In this document: positions 16,342 to 24,530 of the stretch, one piece after another
Position numbering within the stretch: the first letter of the stretch is position 1
Layout: every line of letters begins with the position of its first letter
Assembly: GCF_014650875.1 (NCBI RefSeq)
Contig: NZ_BMVU01000022.1
Coordinates: 62,001-126,000, forward strand
DNA from: Streptomyces minutiscleroticus
GTDB taxonomy: Bacteria > Actinomycetota > Actinomycetes > Streptomycetales > Streptomycetaceae
Direction of reading: 5' to 3'
DNA: 64,000 nucleotides
The notes under the pieces: generated by a model
The model's database searches: none
What the model was told of the DNA's origin: nothing
Seen by the model: the letters and a program-made list of their open reading frames with translations, nothing else
Made by a program: the position numbers and the translations under genes

Positions 16342-16521
16342 TCACTGCTCGGTGTCGTCCTCGGTGGCGTTCTCCGGGTCCGACCCGCTGACGCCTCCCT
16401 TGTCGTCGGTGCCGGGCGCGGCCCGGTGCCGGTTCTTCCGCTCCTCCTCCGGGTGGACGTCCTTCTCGCCGGTGACCTGCTCCAGCGGATGGGACAGGTT
16501 TTCGTCGTGCTGCCCGGCCAT
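16342..16521 (-). CDS. Small acidic hydrophilic protein, unknown function
   Basis: A 59-residue protein (MAGQHDENLSHPLEQVTGEK...) lacking hydrophobic segments and rich in Asp, Glu, Lys and Gly. It looks intrinsically disordered. An AAAGGAGCC ribosome-binding site lies immediately upstream and a clean terminator follows, so it is probably a real transcription unit of one gene. Comparable small hydrophilic proteins in Streptomyces are often stress-induced, but nothing here proves that. I cannot name a family. Confidence 0.62.
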   Translation of the reverse strand: MAGQHDENLSHPLEQVTGEKDVHPEEERKNRHRAAPGTDDKGGVSGSDPENATEDDTEQ

Positions 16522-16798
16522 GTCGGCTCCTTTCGAGGTCGTGCGTGCCGAGTCCCCAGGACGACCGTGTCCGAAAGCTGGAAAATCCCGACTTTTCCGT
16601 CGTCCGGGCCGCGCCGGCCGCACGGCCGGTCCCCGAGGGTGCGTCCTCGTCGGCCCGCGCCCGCGGCGGGTGGGGCGGGCGCGGTGCGTGCGCCGAGCGC
16701 GCCGCGCGGTATGACGTGCCGTCCCGGGAGACATGACGCACGCTGGGTACCCGGCTTCCGCCAGGGGCGCACCGCATCCCCCGCCCCCTGGCACGATA

Positions 16799-16830
16799 TG
16801 TCCCGGGGCGGGTGGCCCCGCCCCGGGACA
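16799..16830. terminator. Perfect 14-bp hairpin in front of a small gene
   Basis: TGTCCCGGGGCGGG pairs with CCCGCCCCGGGACA across a 4-base loop. It lies 4 bases before the AGGAGGT ribosome-binding site of the next small gene, so it could end transcription coming from upstream or act as a leader hairpin controlling that gene. Confidence 0.5.
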
Positions 16831-16848
16831 CCGCAGGAGGTGCCACCG

Positions 16849-17010
16849 ATGGACCGCTCTCGTGCCCCTGTTCCGGAGGCGTTGCAGGAGTTCCGGCGGC
16901 CGGGGGACGTCGTCCACGGGTCGCCGGGCCGCAAGCGGGGCCGCGGGGCCGACCCGCGCGTGACGGAGGCCGCCGCCCCCGGGCCGGGCACGATCAGGGT
17001 CGTCGCATGA
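16849..17010 (+). CDS. Small basic protein, unknown function
   Basis: A 53-residue product (MDRSRAPVPEALQEFRRPGD...) with an almost perfect AGGAGGTG ribosome-binding site 7 bases before the ATG. The sequence is rich in Arg, Pro and Gly and has no membrane segment. The tail TIRVVA is short. The ribosome-binding site and the strong hairpin before it are the main support; codon composition is not diagnostic at this length. I do not recognise a family. Confidence 0.45.
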   Translation: MDRSRAPVPEALQEFRRPGDVVHGSPGRKRGRGADPRVTEAAAPGPGTIRVVA

Positions 17011-17087
17011 GGGCCGTGGAGGGGGCGCCGGTCGCCGCCGCGCCCCGGCGCCACAGGCCGTGGCCACCGGCCGCCGACGCCGGTGAC

Positions 17088-17141
17088 CGTACGACGGACC
17101 GCAGTCGTACGACGGTACGCAGCCGTACGACGGACCGCGGT
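17088..17141. repeat. Three 18-bp direct repeats
   Basis: CGTACGACGGACCGCAGT, CGTACGACGGTACGCAGC and CGTACGACGGACCGCGGT follow each other without spacer, 54 bp before the carboxylate-amine ligase gene. Each unit contains the CGTACG palindrome. Confidence 0.85.
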
Positions 17142-17194
17142 CGCGCCGCTGCCCGTGACCGTGCCACCGTCCGCTCCGGGAGAACGGCGCTGTC

Positions 17195-18295
17195 ATGGGG
17201 CTGATCACCATGGGGGTGGAGGAGGAGTACCTTCTGCTGGACACCGGGACGGGACTTCCTGTGCCCAAGGCCGACCAGGTGCTGGCCACCGCCGGCCTGC
17301 TCTCGATGACCGACGAGCAGGAGGTGCAGCCGGAGCTGATCCAGCCGCAGATCGAGGTCGCCACCCCGGTGTGCACGGAACTCGACGAGGTCGGCGGCCA
17401 CCTGCTGCGCCTGCGCCACGCGGTGAGCGAGGCGGCCGCACGCCACGGCTGCCACGTGGCGGCCTGCGGCACACCGTGGCACACGGGAGCGGCGCCGCCC
17501 GCGGTGACGAGCGCCCCGCGCTATCAGGCCATGCGCACCCAGGCCCCGCAACTGGTGGCCGAGCAGCTGATCAACGGCATGCACGTGCACGTCGGCATAC
17601 CGGACCCCGAGACCGGCGTGGGCGTCCTGAACCGCATCCGGCTGTGGCTGCCCGTCCTGGTGGCGATGTCGGTGAACTCGCCCTTCTGGGCGGGGCACGA
17701 CACCGGGTTCGCGAGCTGGCGCACCGTGGTGTTCGGGCGCTGGCCGGTGAGCGGGCCCCCGCCGTACTTCCGCGACCACACCGAGTACGAGGAGCGTCTG
17801 GAGCGGCTGCGGTCCTGCGGGGCGATCCTGGACACCGGCCAGATCTACTGGCAGGCACGCCTGTCGCACCACTATCCCACCGTCGAGGTGCGCTGCTTCG
17901 ACGTACAGCCCGGGGCGGCCGACGCGGTCCTGCTCGCCGGCGTCGTGCGGGCGCTCGTGGCCACCGCCATCGGGGACGTCAAGGACGGCGTCCCCGTGCC
18001 GGACGCGCCGCCCGAGCTGCTGCAGGCGGCCACCTGGCACGCCGCCCGGTACGGGCTGAGCGCGTCGCTCGTGGACGGCGAGGGCCGGCGGCAGGCCGCC
18101 GGCGACATGGTGGCGCGGCTCATGGACCACATCGCCCCCGCCCTCGACGCGGCCGGCGACAGCCGCGAGATCACGGCGCTCGTCCACCGGCTGCTGCGCG
18201 ACGGGGCACCGGCGGACCGCCAGCGCGAGGCCCTGGCGCGCGGGGGCGTGCGGGCGCTCACGGAGATGGTCCTCGTCGAGAGCCCGGCCAGCTGA
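17195..18295 (+). CDS. Carboxylate-amine ligase of the YbdK (glutamate-cysteine ligase type 2) family
   Basis: A 366-residue GCS2-family protein. The N-terminal MGVEEEYLLLDTGTG is the conserved ATP/glutamate entry motif. The core includes EVQPELIQPQIEVATPVC, the GMHVHVGIPDPE metal/substrate motif and RLWLPVLVAMSVNSPFWAGHDTGFASWRTVVFGRWPVSGPP. SHHYPTVEVRCFDVQP lies near the C-terminal third. Family members ligate glutamate to an amine or show weak gamma-glutamylcysteine synthetase activity. Since actinomycetes make mycothiol rather than glutathione, a non-glutathione product is likely. The alternative start would only add or remove a few residues. An 18-bp triple repeat precedes it and a hairpin follows it. 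Confidence 0.93.
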   Translation: MGLITMGVEEEYLLLDTGTGLPVPKADQVLATAGLLSMTDEQEVQPELIQPQIEVATPVCTELDEVGGHLLRLRHAVSEAAARHGCHVAACGTPWHTGAAPPAVTSAPRYQAMRTQAPQLVAEQLINGMHVHVGIPDPETGVGVLNRIRLWLPVLVAMSVNSPFWAGHDTGFASWRTVVFGRWPVSGPPPYFRDHTEYEERLERLRSCGAILDTGQIYWQARLSHHYPTVEVRCFDVQPGAADAVLLAGVVRALVATAIGDVKDGVPVPDAPPELLQAATWHAARYGLSASLVDGEGRRQAAGDMVARLMDHIAPALDAAGDSREITALVHRLLRDGAPADRQREALARGGVRALTEMVLVESPAS

Positions 18296-18306
18296 CGCCC
18301 GGGAAC

Positions 18307-18335
18307 CCGGGGGCTCGTCGCACCGGAGCCCCCGG
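18307..18335 (+). terminator. Terminator after the carboxylate-amine ligase gene
   Basis: CCGGGGGCTC and GAGCCCCCGG form a 10-bp stem with a 9-base loop starting 11 bp after the stop. Confidence 0.6.
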
Positions 18336-18388
18336 TGCACGGCGACGGCGCCCTCCCGGCCCGATGGGGACCGGGGCCGTCACCGCCC

Positions 18389-18450
18389 GGCAGGACCGCA
18401 GCCTCCGGCAGAACCGTGCTCTCCGGCAGGACCGTGGCCTCCGGCAGGAC
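18389..18450. repeat. 18-bp tandem repeat, 3.4 copies
   Basis: GGCAGGACCGCAGCCTCC, GGCAGAACCGTGCTCTCC, GGCAGGACCGTGGCCTCC and a partial GGCAGGAC run head to tail upstream of the UvrA-like gene. The period matches the 18-bp array at 17088, but the unit sequence is unrelated. Confidence 0.85.
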
Positions 18451-18515
18451 GCACGGTGCACGTGACACAGTGTTCCGAAGACCCACCGTTCACCTCTCCG
18501 TCCGGAGTTCCCGTC

Positions 18516-20891
18516 ATGCACAGCCCCCACGATCCGTACGTCCGCGTCCGCGGTGCCCGCGAGCACAATCTCCAGGGTGTGGACGTGGACATCCCGCGGG
18601 ACGTGCTGGCGGTGTTCACGGGCGTGTCGGGGTCGGGCAAGTCGTCGCTGGCGTTCGGCACGGTCTACGCCGAGGCGCAGCGCCGGTACTTCGAGTCGGT
18701 GGCGCCGTACGCCCGCCGGCTGATCCACCAGGTGGGCGCGCCGAAGGTCGGGGAGATCACCGGGCTGCCGCCCGCCGTCCCGCTCCAGCAGCGCCGTGCG
18801 GCACCGACCTCCCGCTCGTCCGTGGGCACGGTCACGAACCTCTCCAACTCCCTGCGGATGCTGTTCTCGCGGGCCGGCGCCTACCCGCCGGGCGCCGCGC
18901 GCCTGGACTCCGACGCCTTCTCCCCGCACACGGCGGCCGGGGCGTGCCCCGAGTGCCACGGCCTGGGCCGGGTGCACCGTACGAGCGAGGAACTGCTGGT
19001 TCCCGACCCGGGGCTGTCCGTCAGGGAGGGCGCGATCGCCGCCTGGCCGGGCGCCTGGCAGGGCAAGAACCTGCGGGACGTCCTCGACGCGCTGGGGTAC
19101 GACGTGGACCGGCCGTGGCGCGAGCTGCCCGCCGCACAGCGGGAGTGGATCCTGTTCACGGACGAGCAGCCGGTGGTGACGGTGCATCCGGTGCGCGACG
19201 CCGACCGGATCCAGCGGCCGTACCAGGGCACGTACATGAGCGCCCGGCGGTATGTGATGAAGACGTTCGCGGACTCGAGGAGCCCCGCCCTCAGAGCCAG
19301 GGCGGAGCGCTTCCTGACCAGCGAGTCCTGCCCGGTGTGCGGCGGCGGCGGACTGCGCCCCGAGGCGCTGGCGGTGACCTTCGCGGGCCGTACGATCGCC
19401 GAGCTGGCGGCGCTGCCGCTCACGGAACTGGCCGGCGTCCTGAACGGTGCGGACGACACCTCCGAGGCCGCGCGGGCCCTCATCGGCGACCTCGTCTCCC
19501 GTATCGCCCCGGTCGTCGAACTCGGCCTCGGCCACCTCGGCCTGGACCGCGCCGCGCCCACCCTCTCGGCGGGCGAGCTGCAGCGCCTGCGGCTCGCCAC
19601 GCAGCTGCGCTCCGGGCTGTTCGGAGTGGTGTACGTCCTGGACGAGCCGTCCGCGGGGCTGCACCCGGCAGACACGGAGGCCCTGCTCACCCTGCTGGGA
19701 CGGCTGAAAGCGGCGGGCAACTCGGTGTTCGTCGTGGAGCACCGCCTCGACGTCGTCCGCGGCGCCGACTGGCTCGTGGAGGTCGGTCCGGGCGCGGGCG
19801 AGCACGGCGGGCGGGTGCTGCACAGCGGCCCCGTCGAGGACCTCGCGAAGGTCTCCGGGTCCGCCACGGCCCGCTTCCTCTTCGACCGCCCGCCCGCGCC
19901 CGTGCGCTCCGCCCGCGCCTTCCGCGACCGGCTGAAGGTGGGACCGGTGTCCCGGCACAACCTGCGCGGGGTGACGGCCGAGTTCCCGCTCGGCGCCTTC
20001 ACCGCGGTCACCGGTGTGTCGGGGTCGGGGAAGTCCACCCTCATCGGCGAGATCACCGAGGACCTGGAGGGCGTGGGACGCCTCGTCTCGGTGGACCAGA
20101 AGCCCATCGGGCGCACCCCGCGCTCCAACCTGGCCACCTACACCGGCCTCTTCGACGCCGTGCGGAAGGTGTTCGCGGCCACCGACGCGGCGCGCGAACG
20201 CGGTCACGGCGTCGGGCGCTTCTCCTTCAACGTGGCGGGCGGCCGGTGCGAGACCTGCCAGGGCGAGGGGTTCGTCAGCGTGGAGCTGCTGTTCCTGCCC
20301 AGCACGTACGCGCCCTGCCCGGAGTGCGGCGGGGCCCGCTACAACGCCGCGACGCTGGAGGTGACGTACCGGGGGAGGAACATCGCGCAGGTCCTCGACC
20401 TGACGGTGGAGGCCGCGGCGGAGTTCTTCGCCGACACCCCGGCCGTGGCCCGGAGTCTGGACACCCTCCTCGACGTGGGCCTCGGCTATCTGCGCCTGGG
20501 CCAGCCCGCGACGGAGCTGTCGGGCGGCGAGGCGCAGCGCATCAAGCTCGCGAGCGAACTGCAGCGCGGCCGCCGCGGTCACACCCTCTACCTCCTGGAC
20601 GAACCGACGACCGGCCTGCACCCGGCGGACGTCGAGGTGCTGACGCGGCAGCTGCACGGACTCGTCGACGCCGGGCACACCGTGGTCGTGGCCGAGCACG
20701 ACATGGCGGTCGTCGCGGGCGCGGACTGGGTGATCGACCTGGGGCCCGGCGGTGGTGACGCGGGCGGCCGCGTCGTGGCGGCGGGCCCGCCGGCGGAGGT
20801 CGCCCGGACGGAGGGCAGCGCGACGGCACCGTACCTCGCGCGCGCCCTCCCACGGGACTGGGACCGGCGCCGGGGCACGCACCGGCCGTGA
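18516..20891 (+). CDS. UvrA-like ABC ATPase (class II UvrA / drug-resistance type)
   Basis: A 791-residue protein with two ABC ATPase halves like UvrA. The first half has Walker A TGVSGSGKSS (about 35-44), zinc-binding CPECHGLG and CPVCGGGGL, the signature LSAGELQRLRLATQL and Walker B VVYVLDEPSAGLHP. The second half has Walker A TGVSGSGKST, CETCQGEGF and CPECGGARY zinc ligands, signature LSGGEAQRIKLASEL and Walker B LYLLDEPTTGLHP. It is shorter than canonical UvrA (about 950-1000 residues) and appears to have a reduced UvrB-interacting region. That resembles the UvrA2/DrrC group linked to resistance to DNA-binding drugs. The start at the ATG at 18516 has TCCGGAG upstream; a GTG at 18456 is in frame. 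Confidence 0.93.
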   Translation: MHSPHDPYVRVRGAREHNLQGVDVDIPRDVLAVFTGVSGSGKSSLAFGTVYAEAQRRYFESVAPYARRLIHQVGAPKVGEITGLPPAVPLQQRRAAPTSRSSVGTVTNLSNSLRMLFSRAGAYPPGAARLDSDAFSPHTAAGACPECHGLGRVHRTSEELLVPDPGLSVREGAIAAWPGAWQGKNLRDVLDALGYDVDRPWRELPAAQREWILFTDEQPVVTVHPVRDADRIQRPYQGTYMSARRYVMKTFADSRSPALRARAERFLTSESCPVCGGGGLRPEALAVTFAGRTIAELAALPLTELAGVLNGADDTSEAARALIGDLVSRIAPVVELGLGHLGLDRAAPTLSAGELQRLRLATQLRSGLFGVVYVLDEPSAGLHPADTEALLTLLGRLKAAGNSVFVVEHRLDVVRGADWLVEVGPGAGEHGGRVLHSGPVEDLAKVSGSATARFLFDRPPAPVRSARAFRDRLKVGPVSRHNLRGVTAEFPLGAFTAVTGVSGSGKSTLIGEITEDLEGVGRLVSVDQKPIGRTPRSNLATYTGLFDAVRKVFAATDAARERGHGVGRFSFNVAGGRCETCQGEGFVSVELLFLPSTYAPCPECGGARYNAATLEVTYRGRNIAQVLDLTVEAAAEFFADTPAVARSLDTLLDVGLGYLRLGQPATELSGGEAQRIKLASELQRGRRGHTLYLLDEPTTGLHPADVEVLTRQLHGLVDAGHTVVVAEHDMAVVAGADWVIDLGPGGGDAGGRVVAAGPPAEVARTEGSATAPYLARALPRDWDRRRGTHRP

Positions 20892-20928
20892 CCGGAGTCC
20901 GGGTACGCGGGAGACGGGACCGGGGCAC

Positions 20929-21468
20929 TCACCCTTGCGTCGCGTACCGCGCGGACCCCTCGCCGGCCGGCCGGAAGACCTTCTCGGCGTGCCGCAGGCG
21001 CAGCCGCTCCAGGGTGTCCGCCTGGCGGCCGGCCCGTTCGAGCAGGGAGTCGAGCCGTACCGGGTCGAGCCGCCCGTCGGTGCCGGCCAGCCGCCGCAGC
21101 ATCCGCCAGCAGGCGGCCTTCCCCTCCACGACGAGGCGCAGCGCCTCCAGTTCGACCACCGTGGTGAGCGGTGAGCGCTGGACGATCCGGCCGTTGCTCT
21201 TGAGCCGGCCCGCCCGCTCCGCCAGCCGGCTCGCGAGGATCTTGTAGCGGCGTACGGGCACGTCCAGGCTCCGCATGAGCTGGAGCAGGCCCACCCGGTC
21301 CTCCGTGAACTCGCGGACGACCGGCCGCAGGGCCTCGGCGAGCGACGTGCCGCGCTCCGCCTCGGCGAGGCAGCGGGCCCGTTCGACGCCGAGCGCGCAG
21401 CCGGCGAGGTGGTCGTTGAGGTAGACGCCGAGCAGGTCCGTGTGGGCAGGGTGCTGTGTGTCGTCCAT
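20929..21468 (-). CDS. All-helical hypothetical protein, possibly ferritin-like
   Basis: A 179-residue protein of unknown function. The sequence is dominated by amphipathic helices. The first (THTDLLGVYLNDHLAGCALGVERARCLAEAE) and the VVREFTEDRVGLLQLMRSLDVPVRRYKILASRLAER stretch look like two pairs of a four-helix bundle with acidic residues at helix centres, faintly like small ferritin-like/DUF892 proteins. The histidine and glutamate spacing is not a clear di-iron motif, so I do not assign metal binding. It converges with the UvrA-like gene, with only 37 bp between the stops. Confidence 0.75.
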   Translation of the reverse strand: MDDTQHPAHTDLLGVYLNDHLAGCALGVERARCLAEAERGTSLAEALRPVVREFTEDRVGLLQLMRSLDVPVRRYKILASRLAERAGRLKSNGRIVQRSPLTTVVELEALRLVVEGKAACWRMLRRLAGTDGRLDPVRLDSLLERAGRQADTLERLRLRHAEKVFRPAGEGSARYATQG

Positions 21469-21605
21469 CGGGCCTCTCTTCGGGATCGGACGGTGTGCCG
21501 GACGGCGCCCGGCGGCTGCCGAGTACCCCCGGGGGCACGCTCACACCGGTTCCCGGCCGCCGCCCGGCCCCCGCGGCAGCGGCGCGCGGTGCGGAGGACG
21601 GCGAC

Positions 21606-21684
21606 GGGCGGCGGTGCGCGCCGCGACGACGGCGGGCGGCGGTGCACGCCGTGACAGTGGTGGGCGGCGGTGCGTGCCGCGAAG
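21606..21684. repeat. 28-bp tandem repeat, 3 copies
   Basis: Units GGGCGGCGGTGCGCGCCGCG, GGGCGGCGGTGCACGCCGTG and GGGCGGCGGTGCGTGCCGCG (first 20 bases shown) begin at 21606, 21634 and 21662. Each carries an internal GGTGC(N)2GCC mini-palindrome. The array lies directly upstream of the CYP152-like gene. Confidence 0.85.
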
Positions 21685-21741
21685 GGCGGTGCGGAGGGGG
21701 GACCGGTGCGTGTGTGGGGCGAGCCGGGGAACCCGGCCGTC

Positions 21742-22992
21742 ATGGACGTACGAACCCGCCCCCTGATCGACCGTTCCCTGGAGGCCCTGACGGAGGGGTA
21801 CGCCTGGCTGCCCAACCGGATGCGCGAGAGCCCGGACCAGGTGGTGCGCACCCGTGTGCTCGGCCGGCCCGCCCTCGCCGTGCGCGGCCCCGAGGCGGTG
21901 TCGTTCTTCTACGACGAGAAGAACGTGCGCCGCCACGGTGCGATCCCCGAGCCCGTGCTGGGCACACTGTTCGGCCGTGAGGCGGTCCACACCCTGGACG
22001 GGCACGCGCACCGCGCGCGCAAGGAGCTGTTCCTGCCCCTGCTGGACGTCGGCCGGATCGCCGGTCTGGTCGAGCACGTCACCGACGAGTGGGACGAGGC
22101 GGTGGACTTCTGGAGCCGGCTCGGCCGGGTCGTGCTGTTCGACGCGGCGAGCGTGGTGCTCACCCGCGGCGTCTGCCGGTGGGCCGGGGTGCCGCTGACC
22201 GACGAGGAGGCGGAGCCGCTGGCCCGCGACCTGATCGCGATGGTCGACGGCTTCGCGACGCTCGGCCCGCGCCACTGGCGCGCCCGGCGGGCGCGCGGAC
22301 GTCAGGAGGACCGGTTCGCCCGGCTGGTGGAGCGGGTGCGCTCCGGCGAGGTGACCGTCCCCGAGGGCTCCGTGCTGGATCTGGTGGCCCGCCACCGCGA
22401 CGAGCCGGACGGCCCGCTGGACCCGAAGACGGCCGCGGTCGAACTGCTCAACGTCATCCGCCCCACCGTCGCCGTCAGCTGGTTCGTCGCGTTCACCGCG
22501 CACGCGCTGCACCGGTGGCCGGAGACGCGCGAGCGGCTCCAGGCCGACGACAGCGCCTACGTCGCCGCGTTCGCGCACGAGGTCCGCCGCTTCTACCCCT
22601 TCGCCCCCTTCCTGGGCGGCCGGGCCGTCCGTGACCTGAGCTGGCACGGCGCCTCCGTGCCCGAGGGCGGACTGGTGCTCCTCGACGTCTTCGGGCAGCA
22701 CCACGACGAGAAGCTGTGGGGCGACCCGTACGCCTTCCGCCCGTCCCGGTTCCTGGAGCGGCCGGTCCGGCCCGACGAGCTGATCCCGCAGGGCGGCGCC
22801 GAGGCGCGCTCGCAGCACCGGTGCCCGGGGGAGGGCCTCACCATCGGACTGCTGGAAGCCCTCGCCACCCACCTGGCGCGCCTGGAGTACGACGTCCCGG
22901 AGCAGGACCTCTCCATCCCGCTGCACCGCATCCCCGCGCGCCCGCGCAGCGGCTTCGTCGTCACCGATGTCCGGAAGCCGCCCGTCCACTGA
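21742..22992 (+). CDS. CYP152-like P450 (putative fatty-acid peroxygenase)
   Basis: A 416-residue P450. The N-terminus PLIDRSLEALTEGYAWLPNRM, the loop SFFYDEKNVRRHGAIPEPVLGTLFG and VHTLDGHAHRARKELFLPLL are hallmarks of CYP152 proteins. The I-helix reads NVIRPTVAVSWFVAFTAHAL, with the Arg-Pro pair that replaces the usual acid-alcohol pair in P450 peroxygenases and holds the fatty-acid carboxylate. The K-helix ExxR is EVRR. The heme region is QHRCPGEGLTIGLLEALA. By family knowledge it would use H2O2 to hydroxylate (alpha/beta) or decarboxylate fatty acids without redox partners. An in-frame GTG at 21706 with GGAGGGGGG upstream is an alternative start. It is followed by a terminator. Confidence 0.9.
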   Translation: MDVRTRPLIDRSLEALTEGYAWLPNRMRESPDQVVRTRVLGRPALAVRGPEAVSFFYDEKNVRRHGAIPEPVLGTLFGREAVHTLDGHAHRARKELFLPLLDVGRIAGLVEHVTDEWDEAVDFWSRLGRVVLFDAASVVLTRGVCRWAGVPLTDEEAEPLARDLIAMVDGFATLGPRHWRARRARGRQEDRFARLVERVRSGEVTVPEGSVLDLVARHRDEPDGPLDPKTAAVELLNVIRPTVAVSWFVAFTAHALHRWPETRERLQADDSAYVAAFAHEVRRFYPFAPFLGGRAVRDLSWHGASVPEGGLVLLDVFGQHHDEKLWGDPYAFRPSRFLERPVRPDELIPQGGAEARSQHRCPGEGLTIGLLEALATHLARLEYDVPEQDLSIPLHRIPARPRSGFVVTDVRKPPVH

Positions 22993-23006
22993 CGCGGCCC
23001 CGTGAA

Positions 23007-23035
23007 GGAGCCCTCGGACGGCGACCGAGGGCTCC
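23007..23035 (+). terminator. Terminator after the CYP152-like gene
   Basis: GGAGCCCTCGG pairs with CCGAGGGCTCC (11 bp, 7-base loop), 14 bp after the stop codon. Confidence 0.8.
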
Positions 23036-23046
23036 GGGGAGCGAAC

Positions 23047-23082
23047 CGGTGCCACCGGCCCCACGGGCGCCCGGTGGCACCG
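23047..23082. other. Second hairpin between the two P450 genes
   Basis: CGGTGCCACCGG pairs perfectly with CCGGTGGCACCG across 12 bases. It follows the terminator by 11 bp and lies about 100 bp before the next P450 start. It may be a second terminator or a leader element. Confidence 0.45.
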
Positions 23083-23180
23083 CCGCCCCACCGCCCCCTT
23101 GTGACGTACCGCGTCCGTCCGCGACGCTGAGGGTGACCGCGCCGACAGGACGTACCCCACGTACACAAGGAGCTGGCTCG

Positions 23181-24407
23181 ATGTCCGCACTCCAGGAGAT
23201 ACCCGACATCCTCTCGGCCGAGTTCGCCGCGGACCCCTACCCCGCCTACCGCGCGATGCGGGAGAAGGAGCCCCTCATCTGGCACGAGGCGACCCGCAGT
23301 TACCTCGTCTCCCGCTACGAGGACGTCGAGCGCATCTTCAAGGACAGGCAGTCCGAGTTCACGACCGACAACTACGACTGGCAGCTCGAACCCGTGCACG
23401 GCAGGACGATCCTGCAGATGAGCGGCCGTGAGCACGCGGTGCGGCGCGCGCTGGTCGCGCCCGCGTTCCGGGGCGGCGACCTGCGGGAGAAGTTCATGCC
23501 GGTCATCGAGCGCAACTCGCGCGAACTCATCGACGCCTTCCGGCACTCCGGCTCCGCCGACATCGTCACCGACTACGCGACCCGCTTCCCGGTCGACGTC
23601 ATCGCCGACATGCTGGGCCTGGACAAGGCCGACCACGACCGCTTCCACGGCTGGTACACGGCGGTCATCGCCTTCCTCGGCAACCTCTCCGGCGACCCGG
23701 AGGTGACCGCGGCCGGCGAACGCACCCGCGTTGAATTCGCCGAGTACATGCTCCCGATCATCCGCGAACGGCGGGAGCACCTCGGCGACGACCTGCTCTC
23801 CACGCTGTGCGCCGCCGAGGTGGACGGCGTGCGGATGAGCGACGAGGACATCAAGGCGTTCTGCAGCCTGCTGCTCGCGGCAGGCGGGGAGACGACCGAC
23901 AAGGCGATCGCCGGCATCCTCGCCAACCTGCTGCTCCACCCGGACCAGCTGGCGGCCGTGCGGGAGGACCGGAGCCTGATATCCGCGGCCTTCGCCGAGA
24001 CCCTCCGGTACACCCCTCCGGTGCACATGATCATGCGTCAGGCGGCCACCGACGTGACGGTCTCCGGCGGCACCATTCCGGCGGGCGCCACGGTGACGTG
24101 CCTGATCGGCGCCGCCAACCGGGACGAGGACCGCTACCGCGACCCGGACCGCTTCGACATCTTCCGCGAGGATCTCAGCACGACGTCCGCGTTCTCCGCC
24201 GCCGCCGACCACCTCGCCTTCGCGCTCGGCCGGCACTTCTGCGTCGGCGCGCTGCTGGCCAGGGCGGAGGTCGAGACGGGGCTGAACCAGCTCCTGGACG
24301 CGATGCCGGACATGCGCCTCGCCGACGGCTTCGACCCGGTCGAGCAGGGCGTGTTCACCCGCGGCCCGCAGTCGCTGCCGGTGCGCTTCACCCCGGTCGC
24401 CGCCTGA
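23181..24407 (+). CDS. Cytochrome P450 (class I bacterial type)
   Basis: A 408-residue P450 with all canonical elements: I-helix LLLAAGGETTDKAIAG (oxygen activation), K-helix ExxR in AFAETLRYTPPVHMIMR, the PERF-like DPDRFDIFR, and heme loop LAFALGRHFCVGALLARAE with the cysteine ligand. The N-terminus SAEFAADPYPAYRAMREKEPLIW is typical for soluble actinobacterial P450s. An AAGGAG ribosome-binding site lies 8 bases before the ATG. It needs ferredoxin and reductase, and neither is encoded alongside. It converges on the conservon CYP157 gene across a repeat-filled 123 bp gap. The substrate is unknown. Confidence 0.94.
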   Translation: MSALQEIPDILSAEFAADPYPAYRAMREKEPLIWHEATRSYLVSRYEDVERIFKDRQSEFTTDNYDWQLEPVHGRTILQMSGREHAVRRALVAPAFRGGDLREKFMPVIERNSRELIDAFRHSGSADIVTDYATRFPVDVIADMLGLDKADHDRFHGWYTAVIAFLGNLSGDPEVTAAGERTRVEFAEYMLPIIRERREHLGDDLLSTLCAAEVDGVRMSDEDIKAFCSLLLAAGGETTDKAIAGILANLLLHPDQLAAVREDRSLISAAFAETLRYTPPVHMIMRQAATDVTVSGGTIPAGATVTCLIGAANRDEDRYRDPDRFDIFREDLSTTSAFSAAADHLAFALGRHFCVGALLARAEVETGLNQLLDAMPDMRLADGFDPVEQGVFTRGPQSLPVRFTPVAA

Positions 24408-24450
24408 CCCGCGCCACCCGCACCCCGCACGTCCTCGCACCGTCCGCCGG

Positions 24451-24525
24451 ACCGGGACCCCGAGCGCCGGGACTCCGCGCACCGGGACCGTACGCGTCGG
24501 GACTCCGCGTACCGGGCTCCGGCCG
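24451..24525. repeat. 15-bp tandem repeat, about 5 copies, between convergent P450 genes
   Basis: Units CCGGGACCCCGAGCG, CCGGGACTCCGCGCA, CCGGGACCGTACGCG, TCGGGACTCCGCGTA and CCGGGCTCC fill the gap between the stop codons of the two convergent P450 genes. No other terminator is obvious there. Confidence 0.85.
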
Positions 24526-24530
24526 GCGGA

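Noticed and set aside
17088..18450. CRISPR-like repeats
   Set aside because: Units are tandem, without unique spacers, and no cas genes are present.
20929..21468. Assigning DUF892/YciE-type di-iron protein
   Set aside because: The expected paired Glu/His motifs are not convincing; only helical content is seen.
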